Shown: positions 1 through 10,340 of the stretch, in pieces
Layout of the letters: every line of letters starts with the position of its first letter
Numbering within the stretch: position 1 is the stretch's first letter
Origin: Gigantopelta aegis
Lineage: Eukaryota > Mollusca > Gastropoda > Neomphalida > Peltospiridae
Length of the DNA stretch: 64,000 nt
Reading direction: 5' to 3'
Assembly: GCF_016097555.1 (NCBI RefSeq)
Contig: NC_054701.1
Coordinates: 6,135,093-6,199,092 of the forward strand
The notes under the pieces: generated by a model
What the model was told of the DNA's origin: nothing
The model's input: only the letters and a program-made list of their open reading frames with translations
Database searches by the model: none
Translations under genes and position numbers: made by a program

Positions 1-464
1 ATGTACAACTATGACAATAAACATTTCAAATTTATTTACAGTCATGAACACAATTTTATCAAAAACAGAAATTATTATACAAGCTTGTGTGTCCTACCTA
101 TTTTATGAAACAAGTGTCAAAACGTTTCAAATGTAACCAGAAGGAGACAACAAAATGACGTCATTTTGGTAATCTATTACTACGAGCTAAGAAAGGGGAC
201 GCCACATTATGTTATGATGTCGCTTCCCAAAATAATGTCATTCATTAGTACTGGTTATATTTCCCTGTATATCTTCAACTATGTGGATAGTAATATACTG
301 TATTAACCCAGTTCATAATTGTCTGCAAATTAAAAGGTATATGCAAATTTTCAAGGTCTCTTGGTAATAATGTGTTGCTGAGAACGGATCATTTGATTAC
401 AAACCATCAAGACCTGTATACCCTAGTGTAACGTTTTCATAAGATTTAGTTAGTGCATGACATC
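1..464. other. Unassigned sequence, probably DCAF1 intron
   Basis: AT-rich sequence to the left of the last visible DCAF1 exon on the minus strand. No exon, tRNA or clear repeat boundary was recognised. The next DCAF1 exon must lie beyond the left edge, so this is most simply intron. Confidence 0.4.
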
Positions 465-701
465 AAAGTAATTTGTGCTAATCGTGATGACATCATATTA
501 CCGATGGAGGCAACTTTAGTACTGTAATTTACTAAATATCGAATGAAAATGTTACTTTAGAAGTGTTATAGGATAAATAGAATTAGCAACTAGTTTTTTT
601 CAATATGTAAAATATCAACTCTATCTAGTTAATCAGTATTTGTTTCGATAGAGCCTTGACAAATACCGATTAACATAGACTTGGTTGATATTTTCCATAT
701 T
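465..701 (+). repeat. Dispersed repeat with foldback end
   Basis: Matches 11744-11960 in inverted orientation with moderate divergence. Positions 602-701 are an imperfect palindrome: AATATGTAAAATATCAAC on one side pairs with the complement in GTTGATATTTTCCATATT on the other, with arms of about 40 bases. The paired copy at 11744-11832 keeps the same foldback shape. It abuts the piggyBac-type MITE at 700. Family unknown. Confidence 0.6.
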
Positions 702-1395
702 AACCTTCTGATTACTGCAGGCGAGATATCTCGCCCGACGTCACGTCAGTCGATATACTGTACACTGTATACAGTGCATTCCCCAATTCATATTTCCCGC
801 CGTTTTGCACACGACACTCACCGGAAACGGAAATATAATTAAAGAAAAAGGATTTTTTTCAAAATGGTGGTTTTTGTTTTGATTTTTTCAATTGAAAATA
901 CCTTGAAATTTTGAGTTCAAAAAGTGGTTTTCGGCAAGTATTTTCGCTTGACAACAATGGCGGCACGTCGCGGTAATTTTCAGGGATCGATAGCTGATTG
1001 TAACAGCTAATTTGATAATAAATTTGATCGTTTTACCAACAACGAAAATTACCAAATATTGCAATATGAATCGTAGTTCGGGTTTAAAAAAAAATTCTGG
1101 TCAGAAAACCACTGTTATCGGGAATAATGGACATAAATACTGGACAGCTGGCCACAAATGCCCGTAAGTAAACGCAACTTTTTCGATTTTTTGCCTAATT
1201 TTAATCACCATTAGCCGATCTAAAATAATAAAAATTAAAAAAAAAGACACGAAAATAATACTTACCGATTCATATATGAACTTTATTTCATGTATTTATG
1301 AAACATTTAAGTGAATATATGTGAGTAAAAATTATAAACTTGTACCCACTCAACGTGGTTTTTGTTAAAAATTAATCCAGTAGTCTAAAGGTTAA
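700..1395. mobile_element. piggyBac-type MITE, copy 1
   Basis: Runs from TTAACCTTCTGATTACTG to a right end whose reverse complement begins TTAACCTTTAGACTACTG, so the ends are similar inverted repeats of about 18 bases that begin and end on TTAA, the piggyBac target. It is closely similar along its length to 3843-4467. No transposase is present. Both copies carry a short ATG-started segment followed by a perfect splice-donor string (CCCGTAAGTAAACG at about 1162 here), perhaps left from the parent element's first exon. The right end lies only 31 bases from the donor of a DCAF1 exon. Confidence 0.7.
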
Positions 1396-1426
1396 AAAAC
1401 ACTTGTGACGAATCGTCTGTGTATAC

Positions 1427-1528
1427 CTTAAGAGCCTCAAAAGCCAGTCTAACATCTCGGTTTTCCTTCAGGTTAATGTAGAAAAAGATAAGGTCAAGGG
1501 CACTGTGTTCAAAAGTCGTACCCAGCAA
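1427..1528 (-). CDS. DCAF1: DCAF1 exon (seventh seen)
   Basis: 34 codons, phase 0 at both ends. Acceptor TTTTCAG before TTGCTGGGT and donor AAG then GTATAC. The peptide includes [14 protein letters not shown] and ends FEALK, matching the conserved DCAF1 stretch FYIDLKQTNDV..FEALK. Last exon visible before the window edge. Confidence 0.88.
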
Positions 1529-4500
1529 CTGAAAATTAAAAAACACAGTGTTTAATAAAATGTGCAATTATTCTTTTTACACAGACCCATGTACCAACTT
1601 GTTGCAGCAATAGCATCGTTTTAACAAACTTCACAATGTCCTATTAAGTTCATTTTTAATTTGTTAATTAAAAAAAAAACCTTAAGAAAAAAAACCCCCA
1701 AACACTGATACCCCGGTACTACTGGGTAACTGAATGTAAGTGTTATTATTGTTCAGTACGACCTCACCTCCTGGTATTCGCCCATTGGTGTGAGATACTG
1801 TAGAATCATGCGCTGTTTCATGGAGGTGGTCAGTGGTTCCATGGAGTACGATCCAATTACATACGGCTGCATCTCAGCCCAGCTACTGTTACTCTGGTCA
1901 GCCTCAGAAATCACACATTTTTCTACAATATACAAGTTCTAGACTTATTTAGTTGAGATTTTCACATCAAACAACTCGCTTTCAAATAAAATCACAAGTT
2001 TAGATTTATAAAACTGGTCTAGCATTTTAAGGAGAGGGATCACTTGTGCCTGCCAATAACCACGTAAAATGAATATTAGGCATGCTATCAACCATCCGCC
2101 TGGACAAAACTAATGCACGTCTACAGAAATATGTTCATAATCAGCTACAGAAATAAGTAGAATTTTTCGCTCCATGCTTATATAATGTTTAGAGTCTAGA
2201 CTCAAGACTAATAGAGTGTGAGACTTTACAAACAAACTGAATACCAGTAATGTCATTAGAGTACCATAGTCTAAAAGTACACGACACCAGGAGTCAGAAC
2301 AAGTATCTGATTCAACTAACCTCACAGTTTATATAACGTTTAGAGTGTAGACTCAAGACTAATAGAGTCTCAGACTTTACAAACAAACTGAATACCAGTA
2401 ATGTCATTAGAGTACCATAGTCTAAAAGTACACGACACCAGGAGTCAGAACAAGTATCTGATTCAACTAACCTCACAGTTTATATAACGTTTAGAGTGTA
2501 GACTCAAGACTAATAGAGTCTCAGACTTTACAAACAAACTGAATACCAGTAATGTCATTAGAGTACCATAGTCTAAAAGTACACGACACCAGGAGTCAGA
2601 ACAAGTATCTGATTCAACTAACCTCACAGTTTATATAACGTTTAGAGTCTAGACTCAAGACTAATAGAGTGTGAGACTTTACAAACAAACTGAATACCAG
2701 TAATGTCATTAGAGTACCATAGTCTAAAAGTACACGACACCAGGAGTCAGAACAAGTATCTGATTCAACTAACCTCACAGTTTATATAACCTTTAGAGTG
2801 TAGACTCAAGACTAATAGAGTGTGAGACTTTACAAACAAACTGAATACCAGTAATGTCATTAGAGTACCATAGTCTAAAAGTACACGACACCAGGAGTCA
2901 GAACTAGTATCTGATTCAACAAACCTCACAGTTTATCCCGACGGGATAGTTAACAATATAGGGGATATTTTTACCAGTCATACTTCACAACAATGCATTC
3001 TACCAACAGACTCGGGGCTAGCAGAAACTTTAGCCAAATTATCTCTTAAACTTTAAAAAATATAAAAACGCTGTTATATTCTAACAAAATAGCAATTATT
3101 AGATGAAATTATTTCGCCAAATTTAAATAAAATTTGCCAATTGTTTTTAAACTTTGAAATTAGCAAATTTGGTGAGTGCCAGAGCTAGCCGTGCATCTGC
3201 TATTATCACCCCCTCCCATCTCAATTTCAAAGAGGTGACTGACGACTAGCACACCTCCAGGGCTGTACTTGATCCTCTTGGGTTTGAGGTTGAAGACGTC
3301 GTCGCTGTAGTGGCTGGGAGACAGCACTCGCTTGAGGATCTTCTTGTGTTCATCCTGCCTGGCCTCCTGCTCGCCGTTACTCTTCAGCGTCAGTGGACTG
3401 GGCGCTGTAGTGGCGGCCGGCGACTTCGAGTCCTTGCCGAACATCGAGAAGTAGCGCTTGTTGTCGTCGCCGTCTCTACTCGACGAGCTCAATGATTCCT
3501 CCATCTGCTGCTTCTGTAGAGCGTGCAGGCGCTGCAACATCAGGGGAACCTGGAATCAACACAGAAAACAAATAATAAATAATAATAGGTACGAATGTAC
3601 ATAACCACATAGATACAGTCTGCGACAGGAGAAAAATCAAGGCATTAGGTTCAAATAAAATGTATCAAAATAATTTGCAACAAGGTGATTAATTTGCCAC
3701 TGTCCTATAAGAAAACGGGATGGATCAGTAATCCGGTCACTCGCCTTTCCTGGTGAAGATTGCACATGCACACATTAACATACACAATTAATATACAAAA
3801 CAGAGAGAAGTAAATCAAAATGAACCTGTATTCTGAGTTATGTTAACCTTCTGAGTACTGCAGGTGAGATCCTGCCCGACGTCACGCCAGTAGACATACT
3901 GTATACTGTATACAGTGCATTCCCCAATTCATAATTCCCGCCGTTTTGCACACGGCACTCACCGGAAACAGAAATATAATAAAAGAAAAAAGATTTCTTT
4001 TCAAAATGGTAGCTTTTATTGTTATTTTTTCAATTGAAAATACCTTGAAATTTTGAGTTCAAAAAGTAGTTTTCGGTCATTTTCAGGGATCGATAGCTGA
4101 TTGTGACAGCTAATTTGATAATAAATTTGATAGTTTTACCAACAACGAAAATCACCAAATATTGCAAAATGAATTGTAGTTCAGATTTAAAAAACCCTCA
4201 TTTGGTCAGAAAACCAGTTATTGGAAATAATGGACATAAATGCTCGTAAGTAAACGCAACTTGTTCTTTTTTTTGCCTAATTTTAATCATCATTAACTGA
4301 TCTAAAAATCATAAAAATTACAAAACCCACGAAAATAATACTTACCGATTCATATATGAACTTTATTTCATGTATTTATAAAACATTTAAGTGCATATAT
4401 GTCAGTAAAATTATAAACTTGTACCCACTCAACGTGGTTTTTGTTAAAAATTAATCCAATAGGTTAAAATAAAACATATGCTCTATCGCATCTTAACAAT

Positions 4501-7500
4501 TTTTGTATCTCATTACTTCAAGTGCCATTCCATATATACTCTTCAAAAGAAGAAACGCAAAACCACATTGTCGTAACATTTGGAGAATTGATTTAATTAT
4601 TGAATGGCGAGTCCGATAATTACCAAATGTTGCAGGATTGTTCACAATTCACTCTAGTCCATTGTGAGTAAGTGATAGGACACACCACCAAGGTCAAGGT
4701 CATCTGGAGTCAATACCGGGTGTGGCCTCCGCGTGTGTTGACAACTGCCTGCCCATTGAAGCAACCAGAGTACGGATGACGTCCCGTGGGATGGTGGCCC
4801 ACTCGGCCTGCAAGGCTGCTGCCAGCTCGGGCAGGGTCTGGGGCTGTGGTTGTCGCTGTCGGTCCAACTCGTCCCATAGATGCTCAATTGGGTTCAAATC
4901 CGGTGATATCGATGGCCAAGGAAGGACATTAATGTTGTTGTTCTGTAGGAAAGCCGTTGTGAGATGTGCTGTGTGAGGCCTGGCGTTGTCATGTTGGAAC
5001 ACTGCGTTGGCGTTGGCCATAACTGGAACGATGTGTGGCCGGAGGATCTGGTCAATGTAGCCCTGTGCATTCAGGTTGCCCTGCACGTGGACCAGGTCAG
5101 TTCTGCCAGTGTGTGAGATGGCTGCCCACACCATGACACTACCCCCACCGAATCTGTCCACTTCCTGCACGCAGTTTGCCGCATAACGTTCACCACGACG
5201 CCTATACACGCGACATCTTCCATCATGACGTCGGAGCAGAAATCGGGACTCGTCACTGAACCACACCTGTCTCCATCGCAGTTGAGGCCATTGTCGATGA
5301 ATCTGGCACCACTGCAGTCGGAGTCGACGGTGTTGTGGTGTTAAGATGACACCTCGAACTGGACGTCTGGCACGAATTCCTACCTCACGTAGGCGGTTCC
5401 GTACGGTCTGGTCGGATATCCTGCGCAAACCTGGTATTGCTGCGGCTGTGGAGGTGGCAGTAGTCAATCGTTCCCGAAGGTGGCGTACCCGGATGTAGCG
5501 GTCCTGCCCGGGGGTAGTGACCCGTGGTCGACCGGATCTAGGGAGGTCGTGTGTTGATCCATGTTGCTGGTAACGGTCCCACAGTCTGGAGATGGTGCTT
5601 GGGGACACATGGAATGCCCTGGCAACGGCCGTTCTGGATTCGCCTGCGTCTAGTCGGCCGATGGCATTGTTTCTCTGCGGTTCACTGAGACGTGGCATGT
5701 CCTGGATTGTCAACTGTCGGCCAGATACAGAGGCCAGGCAAGCGAACACCCTGCACTTTTATACTGTCGGTGTTCATGTTGCACGTGCAGACAACGCATG
5801 TGCAGTGGTGACATGGTTTGCACGTGGCTGCGTTTTTGCGAATATTCACATTTTGAAACTTTATTTTACAGTAGCTGCGTTTTATCGAATGTAACCGTGG
5901 GAATGTGTTTGGGACATGCAATGACCTTATATTCACAAAGCATGAACCGGTAGGAAACATAAAATCGGAGTTATAACCCATTTGTACCCTTTTGCGTTTC
6001 TTTTTTTGAAGAGTATACAAGTCAAAACTGATTTCTAATGCTAAATGACACAGCTATATACACAAAATCAATATCTTGAGGTATTGATAAAAACCTATGT
6101 GGTACAGATAGACAGACAGAAAACTTGTAGTGCCCTCGTGATGGATGTACAATATTAATGAGAATAGGCACTCACCAGTATGGAGTTCTGTTCTTTGAAG
6201 TTTGAAGCAATGTCTTGCAGGTCCATTGCCCCGGCTAACAAACCCGTGGCATACGAGCTGAGAGGGTTCTCGGCATTCTCTGCCCACTCAAACAGCTGTT
6301 CCACCACACCTTCCTGTAAAACACAGCAAATGGAACAATAAAAATTAATGAGTGTTTAACGAAAACTTAAACAAAATGCAGCTTCAAAAGTATTTTCTCA
6401 AGCATACAGAATATTTATTATTTTTGAAACAACCCCATACATTCTCGACAAAAAAGGTTGATTAAGAATTAGTTTAAAAATGCAACAACTTAGTGACAAT
6501 CATAGAACATAAAAATTATTTTTGAAAAATAGAAAACCATTAAAATGTAGTCATCCATTTCCATGACAAAAAATGAAAACACCAATTTCAGTTCAAACTC
6601 TGGCCCAAACCACTACTCTCAATATTTTCTTTTGGCATTCCAGTTACCTAGGTAAACATCATGTGGACTCAATTCAGATTTAAATACTGTCCCATGCAAA
6701 ACGACTATTAGCACATTTTTTAGGTCTATCAAACAACTATAACTACCATAGCTTACATTCTCCTGAAAGACAACGGATGTTTCAAGCCCTGGCATGACAT
6801 CGAGCAGGAGTCGACAGGACAGTGTGTGCAGTTCCTTTTTATCTCTACCTGACATCAAATATGTCCCAACCAGCTGAATAAAAGAAAAAATAATAATCAA
6901 AAACTATTCATTATTGACCAGACTCACCATTTTTAAAGTGTAAAATAAAAATAAATGATGACAGAAAAGAGAGAAGAGTGATCCTGTCAGTCTATTTAAG
7001 CAGGGTGTCCCAACTGTCCATCAGTTTGTAGCATGTGAAACTTCTCTGTGGAAACAAAGATAAAAATTAGATTATACGAAACACATTTTTTGTTAAACAA
7101 AGAACAATACCTGATTCATGAACTCTTCATTTTTAAACAAGGATTTCATCAAATGTCCCAGAGTACATGTTGGGTTTGCTCTCCCTAGAAACAGACAAAA
7201 CAACAACAAAATTATGGGTGTGGTTTCCTCTTAGAACAAACACAAAGAATTACAATCAAATTATTATAAATATATAAATTAAATTCACAAAAATTAATAT
7301 TATTATTTAGAATAAAGTTACCAATCACAACTTCTGATTACAACTATAAAAATTGAAACAAAAAATTATCCTAATAAAAGGTCTAGTTATACTACTGGCA
7401 GTTAAATATTGATCTAAAACAATTCTTCTTCGGACTCATAATGACGTCTAGTGCTGAGACATCTTTAGCCGAGTTGGTAACAAGAATTACACAGAATTAA

Positions 7501-7758
7501 ATGTCTCGTCCTTACGTGTACAAGACAGAGAGGGTTGTGGGTGTATGTATGTGAAATGCAAAAAAATTAGATCCTCCCCCAAAACATGGAGTTAATTTAA
7601 AACTATTTTCGTTAAAAATTAAAATGCACAAAACATTAAATACTGCTCTAGTAAATATATATAAATTAAAAGAACAAATACCTGGGTGTCGATCATCAAA
7701 TGGATCTGGATCCATCTTAAAATAAGCTTCTGTCTCATGTTCAATCAGTTCAGCCAGT
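1427..7758 (-). CDS. DCAF1: DCAF1 (VPRBP), 5' part, seven exons, continues past the left edge
   Basis: DCAF1 is the substrate receptor of the nuclear CUL4-DDB1 ubiquitin ligase. Seven exons on the minus strand, in order 7682-7758, 7111-7184, 6757-6873, 6176-6313, 3255-3549, 1768-1922 and 1427-1528, join with consistent phase and canonical GT-AG borders. Their peptides follow the N-terminal armadillo-like part of vertebrate DCAF1 as I remember it: [91 protein letters not shown] and [14 protein letters not shown]. The start-codon exon was not found to the right, and the remaining armadillo-like, LisH and WD40 parts lie beyond position 1. The introns have collected two piggyBac-type MITEs, a 151-bp array and a Tc1 element. 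Identification rests on recalled homology, not a search. Confidence 0.9.
1768..1922 (-). CDS. DCAF1: DCAF1 exon (sixth seen)
   Basis: 155 bases, entering in phase 1 (acceptor TTGTAG) and leaving in phase 0 (donor GAG then GTGAGG). It encodes [18 protein letters not shown] and [15 protein letters not shown], a highly conserved DCAF1 block. The first codon is completed by the last G of the 3255-3549 exon, which supports both borders. Confidence 0.88.
2174..2934. repeat. Tandem array, 151-bp unit, five copies
   Basis: The string CAGTTTATATAACGTTTAGA or a close variant recurs at 2325, 2476, 2627 and 2778, with the end of the last unit at 2929, exactly 151 bases apart. The first copy, from about 2174, is slightly diverged. 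Copies differ by only a few bases, suggesting recent expansion. It lies in the DCAF1 intron between the exons at 1768-1922 and 3255-3549. No coding sense seen. Confidence 0.95.
3255..3549 (-). CDS. DCAF1: DCAF1 exon (fifth seen), low-complexity linker
   Basis: 98 codons plus one base. Starts after acceptor ATTCCAG with [19 protein letters not shown], matching the DCAF1 helix VAIVLRRLRELQLQE. It continues into a Ser/Lys-rich, poorly conserved linker containing a basic LKPKRIKYS patch. The donor is GGAG then GTGTGC. The reading frame stays open about 30 codons past the donor, but phase and homology favour splicing here to 1922. Confidence 0.83.
3843..4467. mobile_element. piggyBac-type MITE, copy 2
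   Basis: Second copy of the 700-1395 element, starting TTAACCTTCTGAGTACTGCA and ending AATAGGTTAA. It has small internal deletions relative to copy 1 but keeps the ATG-plus-donor segment (TGCTCGTAAGTAAACGC near 4242). Inserted in the DCAF1 intron between the exons at 3255-3549 and 6176-6313. Confidence 0.7.
4537..6015 (-). mobile_element. Tc1-like transposon, apparently complete
   Basis: 1,479 bp. The left end TACTCTTCAAAAGAAGAAAC and the reverse complement of the right end, TACTCTTCAAAAAAAGAAAC, are inverted repeats differing at about one position. TA dinucleotides flank it at 4535-4536 and 6016-6017, the Tc1/mariner target duplication. It encodes one uninterrupted transposase on the minus strand, in the same orientation as the DCAF1 intron that hosts it. 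An intact frame and near-matching ends argue for a young insertion. Confidence 0.93.
4700..5698 (-). CDS. Tc1-family DD34E transposase
   Basis: Cut-and-paste transposase of the Tc1 family. The frame is open from 5749, but I take the inner ATG at 5698 ([19 protein letters not shown]), because Tc1 proteins usually begin just before the first helix-turn-helix and the extra 17 residues look like leader. Order: paired-like DNA-binding region (residues about 1-110, with [12 protein letters not shown] and a GRPRVT hinge), then the catalytic core with WFSDESRF (first Asp), [11 protein letters not shown] (second Asp) and [14 protein letters not shown] (Glu). There are 34 residues between the second Asp and the Glu, the DD34E signature. 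332 residues is the normal family length. No stop or shift seen, so the protein could be active. GC content is well above the surrounding intron. Confidence 0.95.
   Translation of the reverse strand: MPRLSEPQRNNAIGRLDAGESRTAVARAFHVSPSTISRLWDRYQQHGSTHDLPRSGRPRVTTPGQDRYIRVRHLRERLTTATSTAAAIPGLRRISDQTVRNRLREVGIRARRPVRGVILTPQHRRLRLQWCQIHRQWPQLRWRQVWFSDESRFLLRRHDGRCRVYRRRGERYAANCVQEVDRFGGGSVMVWAAISHTGRTDLVHVQGNLNAQGYIDQILRPHIVPVMANANAVFQHDNARPHTAHLTTAFLQNNNINVLPWPSISPDLNPIEHLWDELDRQRQPQPQTLPELAAALQAEWATIPRDVIRTLVASMGRQLSTHAEATPGIDSR
6176..6313 (-). CDS. DCAF1: DCAF1 exon (fourth seen)
   Basis: 46 codons, phase 0 at both ends, acceptor TTTTACAG and donor CTG then GTGAGT. It encodes [19 protein letters not shown] and [16 protein letters not shown], matching the DCAF1 stretch YSTGLLGGAMENQDIAANY. 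Confidence 0.92.
6757..6873 (-). CDS. DCAF1: DCAF1 exon (third seen)
   Basis: 39 codons, phase 0 at both ends, acceptor TTATTCAG and donor AAT then GTAAGC. The peptide contains [19 protein letters not shown], almost identical to vertebrate DCAF1. Confidence 0.92.
7111..7184 (-). CDS. DCAF1: DCAF1 exon (second seen)
   Basis: 74 bases. It completes a Gly codon split with the 7682-7758 exon, then encodes [20 protein letters not shown], matching DCAF1 RADPECMLGHLLRILFKNDD. Acceptor TTTCTAG, donor CAG then GTATTG. Confidence 0.9.
7682..7758 (-). CDS. DCAF1: DCAF1 exon (first seen)
   Basis: 77 bases after acceptor TTTTTTTCAG, donor CCCAG then GTATTT. It encodes [20 protein letters not shown] and then DDRHPG, matching DCAF1 [24 protein letters not shown]. 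It enters mid-codon, so at least one upstream coding exon exists to the right; none was recognised. Confidence 0.9.
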
Positions 7759-8146
7759 CTGAAAAAAACAAAGCATTTTAAAACAAAGGTCAAAACATAC
7801 TGGTTTTAATTCATAGTATTTTGTTTTTAACATGTACTGATCTTAGTACCACTATAGTCATACATACCTACTACTGTAACTGTTTCTTTCGATCACCAGC
7901 CTGTTTGATAATGATAATGGTCTTTAAGTTATGGAGAAAATACACACAGGATCCTCAGATCTTGTCTTTTAATGTGCGCGAGTGTGATCGCGCTTGTACA
8001 CAATTTCAATCTGGCAAGTGTGAAAAATAACGCATATTACACTTAACAACAAACGTAAAACAATTGTGTATAATGATTGCCACTATTTACCTTGTGAAAG
8101 ATCAGAGAGAAAAAAAATTGATGCAAACGGTAGTGTCCAATATTAA
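7759..8146. other. No feature seen
   Basis: AT-rich sequence right of the first visible DCAF1 exon, probably intron. Short open frames here have no recognisable similarity. Confidence 0.4.
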
Positions 8147-8147
8147 T

Positions 8148-10339
8148 AGGGCAATTCCACGGTAACTGACACAACATTCAGACATTTTTTAACGTCTTGA
8201 TTATTTTTATTTTTTTGAAGTATTCAATAAAATTCTTAAGAGTGTTTTTGATTGAAATAAATATGTTGTGACAAAGTCATGTCAAAAGAAAATTTCATTG
8301 CATACAATCTCAGCACAACTACAAATGAAGTGTGGGTAACTGACGCAATAAAAAAAAAGTAACTTGTATTTGACATGTCTTTGAACTTGCCAAAATTCTC
8401 TGAATCTGAAGTATCAATTTTTCAGGTGTATATATATAGAAATGTGTAGTGCACAGGTAATCCATGATCACTAGAAGATGAGAACTAAGTTTTCTACAAG
8501 GAATTTTTTATTAATTTTTTTTTTAATTAATGGATAACTGACGCAACATTTACGAATCATAAAAACTAATAAGAACATATTTTTAAAAATAAAACATTTG
8601 TCTTTGGCAACTGGTTCATCTAAATTGTAAGAAATACATAAATCTTGAACGGGAATTTTAAAAAACCCTAACAATAGGGGCATGTTCAGGTTGGTGGGTC
8701 AACCCCCCATTTCTCAACCCTATCCCTGCTCAAAGCAAATTATTATTATTATTTTAATATGCATATACATGCATTTGTCATGACTAATTTTACAAATTGC
8801 ATTTTAGGACATCAGGTTCTCTTAATTTTTCACCCCCCCCCCCCCCCCCCCCCCCCCACGTAACTTGGGTAGTTGCACCATCGATGCCAGCCAGTCTAAA
8901 CTTCCACTCCCTTCAAATGTTTTTGCACACATGCCTCAACATGTGTTATTCTCAGCATGCCGTCCTGTCAATTTTTCTTCTTGTTTTGATTTCACTTTAT
9001 CTTGCTCCATTTTTCACTATTCTCTTCCCTCTCCAACCTCTTTCTGTCTTCGTTCAAATGTGCTCGATTCTCGTTCATTTTCTAAGTTGCTGTCTTGGGA
9101 GGTATTCTACTATATTTTTAGGATTAGTAACCAATTTATTAAATGAAAGGATATTTGCTATTTAGAACTATTAAAGGGTCAATCTCATAGTTGCATGATA
9201 TATTTCCAAAAATTATTATTATTATTTTATTTATCTTTTGAAATGTAAAGATTATTCTTTAATTAAGTTACATGCCCATAAAATATTACAAACCAAATAA
9301 CTTCATTTACAAGTAAAAAATAATTACATCATTACAAAATTAATTTCAGGTGACCAACAGTTAATTGCGTGAAATCACATTTTGAGTTCGAGTTGTAATT
9401 GCACAATGACAAAGGATTGGCTGTTTTGTTGAATAACTGATGCAAACTGTTGATATATTTTACAATTTTAGCTAAGAATTCATGGGAAACCACTGTGGCA
9501 GTAAGGTGTAAATGTTGATTTATTTTTCTGAGTTAATTATGAAAGATTATGTATGAAATCATCTAATGTGTATTTATTTATCATAAATAAATGTAAAAAT
9601 AGCAAAATAAATTACTTGCCACTACTTGTATGAAACTGCGATTTTAAATTTGTGTTACCGGTAATTATTATTGAACATTATAGATACTGTTTACAATAAA
9701 CGGTTTTGTACATATATTAATCTAAGCTAATGAAACATTATGCCTCCAAGAAATAAAACAATGGAAAACAATGTATGTGTTATTGTGTTGCGTCAGTTAC
9801 CGACTAGGCGAGTTGTCAGTTACCAATAAATTTTAATTCTTGGTGTGCCCACATAGATTATGTTACCATGTTGTGTAACCATGACACAACTAAGAGAATA
9901 TAAAAAAATATAATATATGGTAGCACTGTAGGAGGGCAATATTAAAATTAAGCTTCAAAAGGTAACTGACGCAACGAGGTCATGCTATAAGTTCAAGTTT
10001 TTATTCATAAAAATCTATTCCAAATTTATTAATTTGTGTTGTTTGGGAATTACCATTAAGATCTTAGAAACAAAATGCAATACTTACCTTCATCATATTC
10101 ATCCAATTTTAATGACATTTAAAAAAAAAGATTTCAGTGCAATTTGGGTTCTATTGTTAGGAGGAAATAGCACAAATTAAAGGTGGTCGCCAGGTCACAT
10201 GACACAGTTTTGAATTAAAACCTGAGTATATTTTATGGTTTATTGATTATTAACAAATAATTCTATGTGAAAAATAAAGGCATAACAGTGAGAGAAAAAA
10301 CAATGACTCCAGAGGTATCATTTTTCGTGGAATTGCCCT
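8148..10339. mobile_element. Non-autonomous TIR element with repeated internal motif
   Basis: Ends are perfect inverted repeats, TAGGGCAATTCCACG at the left and CGTGGAATTGCCCTA at the right, with TA at both borders consistent with a TA target duplication (8147-8148 and 10339-10340). Inside, the motif GTAACTGACGCAAC or a close variant occurs near 8162, 8336, 8534, 9432 and 9962, and in reverse near 9788 and 9813. No transposase frame is visible in the 2.2 kb. Spaced copies of one motif are typical of transposase-binding sites, but that role is inference. Confidence 0.7.
8833..8857 (+). repeat. Poly-C tract
   Basis: Run of about 25 C inside the 8148-10339 element. The exact length is likely unreliable in the assembly. 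Confidence 0.9.
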
Positions 10340-10340
10340 A

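Noticed and set aside
5592-6020. Additional frames on both strands beside the first Tc1 transposase
   Set aside because: They overlap the transposase or its terminal repeat in other frames and have no similarity of their own.
8797-9165. Proline-rich 122-codon frame
   Set aside because: Begins across a poly-C run inside a non-autonomous transposon; no similarity recognised.
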